Assembly (NCBI GenBank): GCA_963708245.1
Contig: OY970201.1
Span: 3,968,001-4,032,000, forward strand
Direction: 5' to 3'
DNA length: 64,000 nt
Origin: CAVYXK01 sp963708245
GTDB lineage: Bacteria > Pseudomonadota > Alphaproteobacteria > Acetobacterales > Acetobacteraceae
This document shows, piece after piece, positions 17,482 through 27,497 of the stretch. Positions within the stretch are counted from its first letter, which is position 1. Each line of letters starts with the position of its first letter. The notes beneath the pieces were generated by a model that was given only the letters and a program-made list of their open reading frames with translations, did no database searches and had not been told where the DNA came from. The position numbers were made by a program, and so were the translations under genes.

Positions 17482-18939
17482 ATGCCGGAACGTGTCCGTT
17501 TTTCCGACCCTATTGAACCGTTGGTCCGGTTCATCGAGGAAACACCCCGCAACGAAATCCTTGACCGCACGCTGGAGAAGCTGCGCGCCGGAGTGCCGAC
17601 GGAGACCATGCTGACGGCCTCGGCCCTGGCGGTGACACGCTCCTCCGACCTCCCGCCCGGCCATCACGGCGGTCCGCTGCATCCTCTCGCCGGCCTGTAT
17701 GCGGTGTCGAAGCTGAGCGGGCGGCTCCAGGGCGAGCAGCGGTTCCTGCCTGTCCTGCAACACGTGGCGCTGGCGAACAAACACATCCACGACCCGGTGA
17801 CCAGCCCGTTCAGCCTGCTGGAGTTCGAACCGTTGGACGCCGGCGGTGTGGAGGCAACCAAAGCGGCCTTCCTGACCGCGGCGAATCGGGGCGAGAGCAA
17901 CAAGGCGGACCATCTATTCCTCTGGCTGTGGGAGCATATTCCGCCGATCGAAGGGTTCGATCTCCTGCTGACCGTGGCTATCCCGAAGAATGTCCTGGAC
18001 GACCATTATTTCATCTTCCCCGGCTTCACCTGGCGCGCGCTGGAGATCATTGGACGCGAGTATCTGTCTGTCCTGATGCGCCCCGCCGTGCGCTATGTCG
18101 CGCGCTTCCCGACGCAGCGGTTTGTCCCGGAAATCGACGCGCTGATCGAGGAGCATCAGCTTCTGAACCGCGTCCTGCGCCAGCGGAGCGGCGAGGATGA
18201 AACCGCGATGATCGGCCGGATCGGTGAAGCCATCGGGCGGTGCGACGTCTATGCCGAAATCCCCGTACTGCTGGCCAAAGCCCTGGCGGAGGGCTTGTCC
18301 CTGGAAGGCGCCGGCGAGGCCTTGTCCATCGGCGCTGCGGGTCTGTTCCTACGCTCCCTTACCGGGAATCCCATGGACGTCCACCTGCATACCAGCGCCA
18401 ATCTGCGGCGCTACCTGCTGCGGTTCGACGGCCTGAGTTTGCGAAACAAGTTGTTGATCCTGCTGCTGTGGCATTCGGGCCCGGAGGTGAAGTCAACTCA
18501 GTATCGGATGGAACCGCCCCCTCAGCCTGATCCGGCCGCGGTCGCAGCGTTGCCGCCTCGGACGCAGGAGGCTTTGCTGGAGGCCATCACACAGAGCATT
18601 TACCATCAGCCCCCGACCGACTGGTCCACGGTTACCAATCTGGGGAAAATGCGGGCAGTGCCTGAAGTCAAAGAAACGGTGAACCTGGCGCAGCAATACG
18701 TACAGGCCGGATACGACGCCGAGGCGTTGATGCAGCGTCTTGGGGAGATCGTATGCCAAGACAGCTTCACTGAAATGCATGCCTTCAAGCACCACCAGGC
18801 GATCGTGGAAGAATTCCACGCCACCCGTGAGCCTTGGCGCTGGATGCACCTAGTCTGTGGTGCTCAGGCTGCGGCAATTTCTTTCGGCAAGAACATGGAG
18901 ATTTTCGAGGAGGCCTTGGACCTGCTGCATGCGGCGTAG
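17482..18939 (+). CDS. conserved-looking helical protein with many histidine motifs, unknown function
   Basis: A 485-residue soluble, mostly helical protein that I do not recognise. ATG 17482 is chosen because GGAGG lies 9 nt before it; the in-frame upstream start at 17386 adds low-quality residues. Histidine-rich motifs recur: PPGHHGGPLHPLAGLYAV near residue 60, LANKHIHDP near 95, LWEHIPP near 145, MDVHLHTSANLRRYLL near 295, LLWHSGPE near 325 and MHAFKHHQAI near 435. The spacing suggests a metal-binding active site. There is no signal peptide or membrane helix. It follows the anaerobox block but has no convincing box of its own. Confidence 0.6.
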   Translation: MPERVRFSDPIEPLVRFIEETPRNEILDRTLEKLRAGVPTETMLTASALAVTRSSDLPPGHHGGPLHPLAGLYAVSKLSGRLQGEQRFLPVLQHVALANKHIHDPVTSPFSLLEFEPLDAGGVEATKAAFLTAANRGESNKADHLFLWLWEHIPPIEGFDLLLTVAIPKNVLDDHYFIFPGFTWRALEIIGREYLSVLMRPAVRYVARFPTQRFVPEIDALIEEHQLLNRVLRQRSGEDETAMIGRIGEAIGRCDVYAEIPVLLAKALAEGLSLEGAGEALSIGAAGLFLRSLTGNPMDVHLHTSANLRRYLLRFDGLSLRNKLLILLLWHSGPEVKSTQYRMEPPPQPDPAAVAALPPRTQEALLEAITQSIYHQPPTDWSTVTNLGKMRAVPEVKETVNLAQQYVQAGYDAEALMQRLGEIVCQDSFTEMHAFKHHQAIVEEFHATREPWRWMHLVCGAQAAAISFGKNMEIFEEALDLLHAA

Positions 18940-18977
18940 GGCGGAAAAACGAAGCGCATTCCGCCACGTTCGCCATA

Positions 18978-20101
18978 TCACCCGATCCGGGTGAAGCCAT
19001 CGGCGCTCCAGTCCTCGCTGCCGACGCCGTGGTGAACGAAGAACAGGCCGTCCGGATCGTATTTCGCCTTCACCGCGCGCAGCCGGGGATAGTTTGGCCC
19101 CCAGAATGAGCGCTGCCAATTGCGCCCGAAGAAATTGCTCTCCGATACGTACGACCCGGCGTTCGGCACCAGCTTGCGTAGCTCGTCCGCCGCCTTGCCT
19201 ATCGAGACGGCGTTGCGCCGCCCCCTTTCCAGATCGATCGGATGGCCGAGCAGGTACGGATAAGTGGCCGGATCGCCGCCGGCAATGATCGCCAGCGCGA
19301 AGGCGGTCAGAACCACCAGGTTCATCGCCGTGTCCCGTGCCGCAGCCACCTCGGAGGCATCGGCGCCGGCAAGCCCCTTGTTGAAATGCAGCGTCACAGC
19401 CCAATGTCGCGTGGCCGCGAACAATGTATCAGCAAAGCGACTCTGCTGTTCCGCTTGCAACAACAAGGCAGGCAGCCAGAGCGACTGGTAGCCATGTATA
19501 AACGCGCCGAGCTCGGTGTTCTGTTCAGCGAACCACACATAGTCCTCGGGCGCGCCCGGCCGCGGGTCGCGGAACACTCGGCCCGGGACGTATTGCGCGT
19601 TGAATGCGGCGTTCCACCAGTCCTGCGCCGGCATAACCCCGGCTCTGGACGGCGCGATTATTGTGAAATCGCGCGGCGATGCGACAATCCAATCCACGAA
19701 CGGCTGCCAGACATCTCGCGCCTGCTGCTGATTGAGCCCCTGGAGCACCATGGAGACGGCAAAGGTATTGTCAGCGCCGAAGGCGACGCTCTCGCCCCAG
19801 TGTGGGCTGAGGAGGCGATCCGCGTAAAAGCTTGTGAACCTTCCGATCAGGCGGCGGAACGCGGCATTGGACACGATGTGCTCGCGGTTCCCTCGGCGCA
19901 GGCCGGGAGCAGCGGCTGAACCTTGATCAGGCGCCCGCCGACGTCCTGGTTCAGCTTCTCCCAACTCGCCGCACTCGGCCATGCTGGGTCGTTCGGGCGG
20001 ACGCAGCGGAATTCGGGGGCTGCCGATAGCGCTGGTTCCGGACCAAGGATGGGCAAAAGCGGAATTGCCGCGGCTTGTGCGAGCAGGCGTCGTCTGTTCA
20101 T
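18978..20101 (-). pseudogene. secreted FAD-linked (berberine-bridge-like) oxidase gene with its FAD-binding domain deleted
   Basis: The gene begins at ATG 20101 with a twin-arginine-like signal (NRRRLLAQAAAIPLLPIL) and a short mature N-terminus (DPAWPSAASWEKLNQDVGGRLIKVQPLL). At about 19860-19890 the frame changes and the next recognisable part is the substrate and BBE C-terminal region (FYADRLLSPHWGESVAFGADN, YDPDGLFFVHHGVGSEDWS). About 200 residues that would carry the FAD-binding domain are gone. The minus-strand frame can also be read from 20228, but that start gives an unrelated Arg-rich lead. The product would be inactive. Confidence 0.65.
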
Positions 20102-20226
20102 CGAAAATGTCCTCGCAGACGCGTCGCGGGACGTTATCGGCGCGGTCGAGCGACGTCGAGACAGGGTCGGGTTGAGCTTGGCCGGGCGCCGAGAGTACGG
20201 TCGGCGCAGCCACGGAGAATGAAGCC

Positions 20227-21372
20227 ATGCCAAATCAGATGCACTGGGTCGGCACCTGGACCGCCGCGCCCGCGCAGGCCGAGGGCGTCGCATTCGCCAA
20301 TCAGACCCTGCGCATGCACCCGCGCATCAGCCTGGGCGGACAAAGCCTGCGCGTGCGGCTGTCGAACGCGCACGGCAATCGCCCGCTGACGATCGGCGCA
20401 GCGCATATCGCAGTGCGCACAAGTGGCGCCTGCATCGTGCCGGGCTCAGACCGCGCGCTGCGATTCGGTGGGGCCGAATCGGCAACGATCGCGGCGGGTG
20501 CGCTGCTGATCAGCGATCCCGTGACGCTCGAGGCACCGGCACTGGCAGACCTGTCGGTCAGCGTGTTCCTGCCCGGCGACGTACCAGCGACATTCCAAGT
20601 GACCGGGCGTTATGCCAGGCAGACGAATTACGTGTCGCCGCCAGGAAACTTCTGCGACGCCGGCGTGATGCCGGTGGGTCGCCTCGCCGACGAGTGGTAC
20701 TTCCTGTGCGGCATCGACGTGCTGGCGGAGGCCGGTACCGGCGGTATCGTTACGTTAGGCGATTCGCTGACTGACGCCAATATCTCGACGCTAGATGCGT
20801 TCTGTCGCTGGCCTGATGAGCTCGCGCGGCGGCTGGTGGCGCGCAAGGGCGGCCGCAAGTTCGGTGTGATGAACCAGGGGCTCGGCGGCAATCGGATTCT
20901 GCACGACGTGCGTGGCGATAGCGGATTGCGCCGCTTCGATCGCGACGTGCTGGCGCAGCCGGGCCTGACGCATGTCATCGTGATGCTGGGGACCAACGAC
21001 CTGCGCAACCGCTGGGGAAAGCCCGAGGAGGAGGTGACGGCGCCGCGGATGATTGCCGGATTGCAGCAGATGGTGCTGCGCGCACACACGAGGGGCATCT
21101 GGATTTTTGGCGCCACGCTGACGCCGTTCGAGAACGAAACATTCCTGCCCGGCGCCTGGACGCCGGCCCGCGAGGCTACCCGCCAAGCCGTCAATACCTG
21201 GATCAGAGAGGGCGGCGCGTTCGATGCAGTGATCGATTTCGATCAGGGCCTGCGCGATCCCGAACATCCCACGCGGATGCTGCCCATCTATGATTGCGGC
21301 GATCACCTGCACCCGAGCGACGCCGGCTATAACCGGATGGGTGATGTTATCGATCTATCGCTGTTCGAGTAG
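20227..21372 (+). CDS. SGNH/GDSL hydrolase
   Basis: A 381-residue hydrolase with an N-terminal beta-sandwich (residues 1-165) and a C-terminal SGNH domain. Block I is VTLGDSLTDA (Ser), block II NQGLGGNRI (Gly), block III MLGTNDLRN (Asn) and block V DHLHPSDAGY (Asp, His). Family members are esterases or carbohydrate deacetylases. No signal peptide is evident, so the location is uncertain. It is divergent from the broken oxidase gene and has an AG-rich ribosome site before ATG 20227. Intact. Confidence 0.85.
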   Translation: MPNQMHWVGTWTAAPAQAEGVAFANQTLRMHPRISLGGQSLRVRLSNAHGNRPLTIGAAHIAVRTSGACIVPGSDRALRFGGAESATIAAGALLISDPVTLEAPALADLSVSVFLPGDVPATFQVTGRYARQTNYVSPPGNFCDAGVMPVGRLADEWYFLCGIDVLAEAGTGGIVTLGDSLTDANISTLDAFCRWPDELARRLVARKGGRKFGVMNQGLGGNRILHDVRGDSGLRRFDRDVLAQPGLTHVIVMLGTNDLRNRWGKPEEEVTAPRMIAGLQQMVLRAHTRGIWIFGATLTPFENETFLPGAWTPAREATRQAVNTWIREGGAFDAVIDFDQGLRDPEHPTRMLPIYDCGDHLHPSDAGYNRMGDVIDLSLFE

Positions 21373-21388
21373 GAACGCTAGTTTCGAC

Positions 21389-21775
21389 TCAGTCCGGCTT
21401 GCCGTTGCCGCCCATCACCAGCATGACCGCGTGACGCAGGCGTAACAACCCAGCCCTGATCTCCCCGCCGGCACAGAGCCGCCGCCCCTCGTCTGCGAGG
21501 CCCGAGGCCTCCCACCGCGGCGAATCTGCGGCGTTGCGCGCCAACTCGTGCACCCGCTCCAGCAGGAGCTGACAGTACGCCGGTGTGTCTGTGGTGATTC
21601 GCTCGGGCGGCGACAGACTGCTGCCACCGGCGAAAGCAAGAAGGATCGCGACGCCCAGGCCTGCGAAGCCGGCCAGGCAGACGACACGGGCTGCCAAGGA
21701 CATGCCGGACAGGTTGCCCGATCGAGCGTATCCGGCCGGTTGGGCGAGCGTGACAAGCCGGTAAAGCGACTTCAC
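21389..21775 (-). CDS. small membrane-anchored protein downstream of a sensor kinase
   Basis: A 128-residue protein starting at GTG 21775 and overlapping the sensor-kinase stop (GTGA), so it is translationally coupled. It has one transmembrane helix (VVCLAGFAGLGVAILLAFAGG) near residues 30-50, then a short helical domain with cysteines at about 70 and 101 that could be periplasmic. No family is recognised. As the last gene of the degP-regulator-kinase operon it may be an accessory sensor or target, by inference. Confidence 0.65.
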   Translation of the reverse strand: MKSLYRLVTLAQPAGYARSGNLSGMSLAARVVCLAGFAGLGVAILLAFAGGSSLSPPERITTDTPAYCQLLLERVHELARNAADSPRWEASGLADEGRRLCAGGEIRAGLLRLRHAVMLVMGGNGKPD

Positions 21776-23211
21776 GCATGTCCTCCGCGATCCGCTGCGG
21801 GTAGCAGCAGCGTCGCTTCGAGACCCGGTGAAGCAGCGCCTAGCCGCAGCTCCCCGGTGTGGAGCTGCGCCACGGCCTGCACAAGCGCCAGGCCAAGTCC
21901 GGCACCGGGAGTGCTGCGCGCTGTCTCGCCGCGGAAGAAGCGCTCGGTGGCCCGGCTGCGATCGACCTCTGGGATGCCCGGTCCATGGTCCGTCACCACG
22001 ATCGCTACCCCCGTGGGCCTGATCTCGCCGCGAATTCCGACCTGGTTGCCGGGCGGCGAGAACTTGACCGCGTTATCGACCAGGTTGGCGACCGCCTGCT
22101 GGACCAGCTCGCGATCGCCATAGGCCGGCAAGCGGGGCGGTGCATCCAGAACCAATCGGACGCCCTTCTCTTCGGCCACCGCTTCGTAGAGCTCCGCGAC
22201 AACCGCGAGCAGCGGCGCCAGATCGACATCCTTGAAGGCCGAACGCCGCGACCCGGCCTCGATCTCGGCGATGCGCAGCAAGGCATGAAACACCGCGACG
22301 ATCCCGTCGAGATCAGCGATCGCGCGCTCGATCGCGGCCCGTAGCTCGGCCGGTGTTTCGGCGTGGATCGACGCATCCTCCAGGCGGGTTCGTGCCCGCG
22401 TGATCGGCGTCCGCAGGTCGTGGGCGATCGAGTTGGAGACTTGGCGCACGCCATCCATCAGCCGGGCGATCCGGTACAGCATCTCGTTGATCGTTTCGGC
22501 GAGCTGGTCGAATTCGTCGCCGCGACCGGATAGTTTCACCCGCTGGGTGAAATCGCCGGCGGCGATGGCGCTCGCAGTCGCCGAAACGCTTGCCAGCGTG
22601 CGGCGGAACAGGCTGCGCACGATCAGCCCACCGGCAGTCGCCATCACCGCCACGACAAGCATCGCCCAAAGCAGAGCGTCGGTCAGCAGGTCGCGGACCT
22701 GCGCGCGATTGCGTACGTCGCGCCCAACCAACAGATGATAGCCGTCCGGCAGATTATACCGTTGAACCCGCGCCAGGGAACGGACCCCGGCGCGCTGCAC
22801 GGGGAGCTCGTACCAGCCGTCGGTGCGCTGCACCGCCGCGGGCCAACTGGCGAGATTGCCGGCGACAGGTTGCATCCGCGGATCGACCAGAAGATAGATC
22901 GCGTCGTCATCGACATTGCCGGCGAGGCGGTCCTCTATCGCCACGATCAGCGCCGGCACGCCACCCACTTCCCACCGCTCCACAAGGCTGCGAGCGTCGG
23001 CGCGGATCGCGGCCTCGACCTGGCGATCGAGCAGCCCAGCGGTAGCCCACCAGAGAAACATCGCCAGCGCGCCGGCGCTGATCGCCAGGAGCCCGGTATA
23101 GATCGCGGCAAAACGGACGCCGGCCGAATTGAGAAAAAGCACCTGGCGACGCTGCAGCGCAGGACGCGCGGCATCCGCCGGCTGGTCGGACAAGGCCGGC
23201 GCGCTGTTCAC
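21772..23211 (-). CDS. two-component sensor histidine kinase
   Basis: A 479-residue inner-membrane kinase. Two membrane helices (about residues 33-55 and 185-205) flank a periplasmic domain of about 130 residues. HAMP follows, then HisKA with the phospho-acceptor in SIAHDLRTPITRARTRLE, N-box LVDNAVKFSPPGN, G1 DHGPGIP and G2 GAGLGLALV. It overlaps the response regulator (4 nt) and the following small gene. The pairing with a DegP-like protease just upstream suggests sensing of envelope stress. All catalytic motifs are present. Confidence 0.9.
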   Translation of the reverse strand: MNSAPALSDQPADAARPALQRRQVLFLNSAGVRFAAIYTGLLAISAGALAMFLWWATAGLLDRQVEAAIRADARSLVERWEVGGVPALIVAIEDRLAGNVDDDAIYLLVDPRMQPVAGNLASWPAAVQRTDGWYELPVQRAGVRSLARVQRYNLPDGYHLLVGRDVRNRAQVRDLLTDALLWAMLVVAVMATAGGLIVRSLFRRTLASVSATASAIAAGDFTQRVKLSGRGDEFDQLAETINEMLYRIARLMDGVRQVSNSIAHDLRTPITRARTRLEDASIHAETPAELRAAIERAIADLDGIVAVFHALLRIAEIEAGSRRSAFKDVDLAPLLAVVAELYEAVAEEKGVRLVLDAPPRLPAYGDRELVQQAVANLVDNAVKFSPPGNQVGIRGEIRPTGVAIVVTDHGPGIPEVDRSRATERFFRGETARSTPGAGLGLALVQAVAQLHTGELRLGAASPGLEATLLLPAADRGGHA

Positions 23212-23891
23212 GTCCCTTCGGCGCGCAGCATATAACCGGCGTTGCGAACCGTGTGGATCAGCGGCATCGGGAACGGCTTATCGACCTTCTGGCGCAGCCG
23301 CGAGACATGCACGTCGATTACGTTGGTCTGCGGATCGAAATGATAATCCCAGACGCCCTCCAGCAGCATGGTCCGGGTGACCACCTGGCCGGCGTGACGC
23401 ATCAGGTACTCGAGCAGCCTGAACTCACGCGGCTGCAGATCGATTTTCTGTCCGGCCCGCTTGACCTGGCGTGACAGGAGATCGAGCTCCAGGTCGGCAA
23501 CCGCGAGCTTAGTGACCGGGCCTTCGCCCTTGCCACGGCGGACCAACGCCTCGACGCGCGCGAGCAGCTCGGCAAACGCGAATGGCTTGGTCAGGTAGTC
23601 GTCACCGCCCGATTTCAGGCCCCGCACCCGGTCGTCCACCTCGGCCAGCGCTGAGAGGATCAGCACTGGCACGGAGTTGTGCTGCCCGCGCAGGGTCTCC
23701 AGCAGCCGCAGTCCGTCGATCCCGCCGGGCAACATGCGATCGAGGATCACGGCGTCGAACAACTCGCTGGCCGCCATGAACAGCCCGTCGCGGCCGTTAT
23801 CAGCATGCTCCACCACATGGCCGGCTTCGCGCAGGCCGCGCACCACGAAGCCGGCAACATCTTTGTCGTCCTCGACTACCAGAATGCGCAT
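23208..23891 (-). CDS. OmpR/PhoB-family response regulator
   Basis: A 227-residue regulator: receiver domain with EDDKD acidic pocket, phospho-acceptor Asp in VILDRMLPGG, LILSAL and a KPFAF lysine, followed by an OmpR winged helix (LQPREFRLLEYLMRHAGQVV, DPQTNVIDVHVSRLRQKVD). ATG 23891 opens RILVVEDD and follows a GAGGGA site; a longer frame upstream lacks a ribosome site. It overlaps the kinase gene and lies 13 bp after the protease gene, so all four genes form one operon. Confidence 0.92.
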   Translation of the reverse strand: MRILVVEDDKDVAGFVVRGLREAGHVVEHADNGRDGLFMAASELFDAVILDRMLPGGIDGLRLLETLRGQHNSVPVLILSALAEVDDRVRGLKSGGDDYLTKPFAFAELLARVEALVRRGKGEGPVTKLAVADLELDLLSRQVKRAGQKIDLQPREFRLLEYLMRHAGQVVTRTMLLEGVWDYHFDPQTNVIDVHVSRLRQKVDKPFPMPLIHTVRNAGYMLRAEGT

Positions 23892-23904
23892 TCCCTCTCC
23901 TTTC

Positions 23905-25008
23905 TCACCCCGACTGTTCGGGCGGACGGTGTCCAACCGTAACCGGAATGGTAAGCTCGCGCCCCTCGCGACGGATCGTGACCTGGACGATCGTGCCCGG
24001 TGGCTTCTCGGCGACCGCACGGATCAGGCCGCCAGTGCTGCCTATCTTCTGGCCATCCACCGCCAGCACAATGTCGCCCGGACGAAGCCCGGCATGCCGG
24101 GCCGGGCCAGTCGGCGCCAGCCCGGCGATCGCAACGCCGCCTTGGTGGTTCGAGTCCGTATCGAGGTCTTCGACCGATACACCAAGCCAGCCTCGTTCGA
24201 CGCTCCCATGGGCGCGTAGCTCCGCCACATCGTGGCTGATGACGTTGCTGGGGATGGCAAAGCCAATGCCGACCGAGCCGCCCGATGGAGATACGATCGC
24301 CGTGGTCATTCCCACCACCTCGCCATCCAGATTGAAGGCTGGGCCGCCGGAGTTTCCTGGGTTAATCGGGGCGTCGAGCTGGAGGAATCGATCGAACGGC
24401 CCCTCGCCGAGGTCTCTGCCCTCGGCAGAGACGATGCCGGCGGTTACCGAGCCGCCCAAGCCGAATGGGTTGCCGGCGGCCAAAATCCAGTCGCCGACCT
24501 CAACCTTATCCGAATCGCCCCAAGTGACTGCCGGCAGTGGATGGTCGGTATTGACCTTGATAACCGCTACGTCGGTGAGCTCGTCGGAGCCGATGACGCG
24601 CGCCGGCATTTGCTTCCCGTCCGTGAAGGCGACGACGATCTTGGTGGCATGGCCGACGACGTGGTTGTTGGTGACGATGATCCCGCTGGGATCGACGACG
24701 AAACCGGAGCCGGCACCCATCACCTGCTCGCGCTGTTCGTTAAAGCGGCGCCGGAACTCCCGCCCGAGCGGTGTGTCCCGCAGTTCCGGGGGCAACTGCG
24801 CGATCACGTCCCCGCCGCTGACGGTCTCGGTGACGGCGATATTGACCACTGCCGGCAGCACTTTCTTTACCAGCGGTGCGAAGCTATCAGGCACAGCGCG
24901 TGCGTCGGCGAACTGGGGTGCGGTCGTCGCAGCGCAGGCGGAGGCTAGCAGGGCAAGTCCGAGCACGAGGCCCTTCGGGCGCAACCATCCGGAGCAGAGG
25001 CCATGCAT
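23905..25008 (-). CDS. DegP/HtrA-type serine protease lipoprotein
   Basis: A 367-residue protease. ATG 25008 starts a lipoprotein signal (GLVLGLALLASACAATT, Cys near residue 22). The trypsin-like domain shows the triad His (TNNHVVGH), Asp (ELTDVAVIKV) and Ser (PGNSGGPAF). One C-terminal PDZ domain follows (GWLGVSVEDLD, ARHAGLRPGDIVLAVDGQKI); DegP itself has two, so this is closer to DegS or HhoB in layout. It is expected to degrade or sense misfolded envelope proteins. First gene of the operon with the two-component system; divergent from dsbD. Confidence 0.88.
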   Translation of the reverse strand: MHGLCSGWLRPKGLVLGLALLASACAATTAPQFADARAVPDSFAPLVKKVLPAVVNIAVTETVSGGDVIAQLPPELRDTPLGREFRRRFNEQREQVMGAGSGFVVDPSGIIVTNNHVVGHATKIVVAFTDGKQMPARVIGSDELTDVAVIKVNTDHPLPAVTWGDSDKVEVGDWILAAGNPFGLGGSVTAGIVSAEGRDLGEGPFDRFLQLDAPINPGNSGGPAFNLDGEVVGMTTAIVSPSGGSVGIGFAIPSNVISHDVAELRAHGSVERGWLGVSVEDLDTDSNHQGGVAIAGLAPTGPARHAGLRPGDIVLAVDGQKIGSTGGLIRAVAEKPPGTIVQVTIRREGRELTIPVTVGHRPPEQSG

Positions 25009-25198
25009 TGTAAACAGGTCCTTTCGGGCAGGAGATGGCATGGCAATCCGGAGGCAACAAGAATTGCGGGGTGATGGATTCGTCATATCGACCTCGGCGG
25101 CGGTCGGGCGCGTGGTAACCTCGGCCTCGGGACGTTGGGGCGTCGTCGCACGTGGCGTATCATTGGCAGGGCATGGCAACCAGGACGATAGACGCCAC

Positions 25199-27292
25199 AT
25201 GGTCGTGACCGTTACGCGACGGAGCTTCTGGCTCCTGCTCTGCCTGACGCTGGCACTGCTTGCCGGCGAAGCGCCGGCGGCGGCGCTGGAGAGCGCACCG
25301 GTGGCGAGTGCCCACGACACCGTCACCCTAATCTCGGACACCGACACAGTCGCCCCCGGCACGCCGTTCCGGATCGGCCTGCGGATCCGCTTGGCACCAG
25401 GCTGGCACACCTACTGGCGTAACCCCGGCGATGCCGGAGTGGCACCGGAAGTAAAGCTCGATCTGCCGCCGGGTGCTACCGCCGGGTCAATCGAGTGGGC
25501 AGCGCCGCGCCGCCTCGCAGAGGGGCCGTTGATCACCTACGCCTACACGGGAGAGGTGCTTCTGCCGATCACCGTGACCCCTGGTGCAGCCGCGGGTCCG
25601 GTGGAGGCACGGGCGGAGTGGCTGGTTTGCAAGGATATCTGCGTCCCCGAGCAGGGGACGTTCCGGCTCGATCTGCCAGCTGGCAAGCCGGCGCCGTCGG
25701 CAGAGGCACCGCTGTTCGCGCGTGCTGACATGGCGCGGCCGACCGCTTTGCCTGGGCAAGCGCGCGTCGCGCCCGACGGCCGGCTGTGGGTCAGCCTGCC
25801 GCCTGGAGCGCTGCGCCGTGGGACTGTTGCCGATGCCTGGTTCTTCCCGACGACACCGGGGGTCATCGACGACGCTGCGCCGCAACGCCTCTCGATCGTT
25901 GACGGGGGCTTTACGCTGGCGTTGGCGCCCGGGCGCGCCTTCCGGCCGCAGGATGGAATCGGCGGCATACTGGAGGTGACAGACCGTTCGGGACAACAGA
26001 GGGCGTTCAACCTGCATGCCACTGCCGGCGACGTGCCGGCGGCTCCGTTGCCGCTCGGTCGCGTGCTCGGCCTCGCCTTCCTGGGCGGGCTGATCCTGAA
26101 CCTGATGCCCTGCGTGTTCCCGGTACTGGCGATGAAGGCAATCAGGCTCGCCGATGGGGCAGTGCGCGGGCGGGCCAGGTCGCTGGCGCTGTCCTATCTG
26201 CTGGGGGTCCTGGCCGCGTTCGGCGCACTGGGTGGCGCGCTGGTGATCGCCCGCGCGGGCGGGGGCGCTGCCGGATGGGGATTCCAGTTTCAATCGCCGG
26301 CCTTCGTGGCGGGGATGGCGTGGCTGCTGCTCGCGGTCGGGCTGAACCTGTCGGGCGTATTCCAGGTCGGCTCGCGGCTGGCCGGGGCGGGTCATGGCTT
26401 GGCCGGACGCGGCGGGCACGCCGGGAGCTTCTTCACCGGCCTGCTGGCGGTGGTGGTGGCCACGCCATGCACCGCGCCGTTCATGGCGACCGCAATCGCC
26501 GCGGCGGCAACAGCGCCGGCCACCGTTGCCGTCCTGGTGTTCCTCGCAATGGGCCTCGGCTTGGCGACGCCTTACATGGCGCTGGCCGAGGTGCCCGGAC
26601 TGGTGCGGCTGCTGCCGAGGCCCGGGCGCTGGATGGAAGTGCTGCGGCAAGTGCTCGCATTCCCGATGTATGCCGCCGCTGCGTGGCTGGTGTGGGTGAT
26701 CAGCCAGGAAGCCGGGCCGACCGGGGTGCTGGGGACGTTGGCGGGTATCGTGCTGATCGGATTTGCCGGCTGGGTGCTTGGCGCGACGCAGGTGGCTCAG
26801 GCGCCGACGCAGCGTGTCGGACAAGCGCTGGCGACGGCCGCCGTGCTCGCGGCAATCACTGTGCTGACCGGGATCGCCGCGGCGCCCCCATCACCAGCCG
26901 GGGTGAGTGCTGAAGCCGGGGCGGAGCCGTTCACCGCGGCACGCCTCGCAGACCTGCGGGCCGAAGGGCGGCCGGTTTTCGTCGATATGACCGCTGCCTG
27001 GTGCGTGACCTGCCTGTTGAACGAGCGGGTGGCGCTCGACGCGCCGGCGGTGCGCCACGCCTTTGCCGAGCGGAACGTGGCGTATCTGAAGGGCGACTGG
27101 ACGCGCCAGGATCCGGCAATCACCGGTTTTCTCCGCGCGCATGGACGCGACGGGGTGCCGCTTTATGTGTATTTCCCGCCCGGTCAGGGCTCGGGGATCG
27201 TGCTGCCGCAGATACTGACCGAGACGGAGGTGCTGCATCTGTTCAGCATGCAGTCAGCCGGCGAGAATGAGACACACGTTAGCGGCGGGTAG
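25199..27292 (+). CDS. dsbD: thiol:disulfide interchange protein DsbD/ScsB-like
   Basis: A 697-residue inner-membrane protein that carries reducing power from cytoplasmic thioredoxin to the periplasm. A signal peptide is followed by an N-terminal periplasmic domain of about 260 residues with the cysteine pair in LVCKDICVPE, a membrane core of about eight helices with the conserved cysteines in NLMPCVFPVLAM and ATPCTAPFMA, and a C-terminal thioredoxin domain with WCVTC. ATG 25199 precedes the signal; the open frame extends far upstream but that part is antisense to the protease gene. Intact. Confidence 0.88.
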   Translation: MVVTVTRRSFWLLLCLTLALLAGEAPAAALESAPVASAHDTVTLISDTDTVAPGTPFRIGLRIRLAPGWHTYWRNPGDAGVAPEVKLDLPPGATAGSIEWAAPRRLAEGPLITYAYTGEVLLPITVTPGAAAGPVEARAEWLVCKDICVPEQGTFRLDLPAGKPAPSAEAPLFARADMARPTALPGQARVAPDGRLWVSLPPGALRRGTVADAWFFPTTPGVIDDAAPQRLSIVDGGFTLALAPGRAFRPQDGIGGILEVTDRSGQQRAFNLHATAGDVPAAPLPLGRVLGLAFLGGLILNLMPCVFPVLAMKAIRLADGAVRGRARSLALSYLLGVLAAFGALGGALVIARAGGGAAGWGFQFQSPAFVAGMAWLLLAVGLNLSGVFQVGSRLAGAGHGLAGRGGHAGSFFTGLLAVVVATPCTAPFMATAIAAAATAPATVAVLVFLAMGLGLATPYMALAEVPGLVRLLPRPGRWMEVLRQVLAFPMYAAAAWLVWVISQEAGPTGVLGTLAGIVLIGFAGWVLGATQVAQAPTQRVGQALATAAVLAAITVLTGIAAAPPSPAGVSAEAGAEPFTAARLADLRAEGRPVFVDMTAAWCVTCLLNERVALDAPAVRHAFAERNVAYLKGDWTRQDPAITGFLRAHGRDGVPLYVYFPPGQGSGIVLPQILTETEVLHLFSMQSAGENETHVSGG

Positions 27293-27497
27293 GCTGACGA
27301 ATCCGCCCTCTCGCGCATGAAGGCTGTCTCGTCAGGCAGCACACGGTGGCTGTGACGATCCCCACGAAGCGCCGGTTTCATCCAGCACTGGCCGGCCCCG
27401 CCGGCCGGCGGAATTCATTCCAGTACTTGCACCCGCCACCACCACCGTCACTTCCGGCGAAGACAATTCCGTAAAGCTTTGTCGTTACAGCGGGCGC

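Noticed and set aside
23948..25198. Upstream 1.25 kb of the dsbD open frame
   Set aside because: Antisense to the DegP-type protease; Ser/Pro/Thr-rich without a domain. The signal peptide at 25199 marks the true start.
25487..26824. Minus-strand ORF of 445 codons
   Set aside because: Antisense to the DsbD membrane core; Gln/Arg/His-rich shadow.
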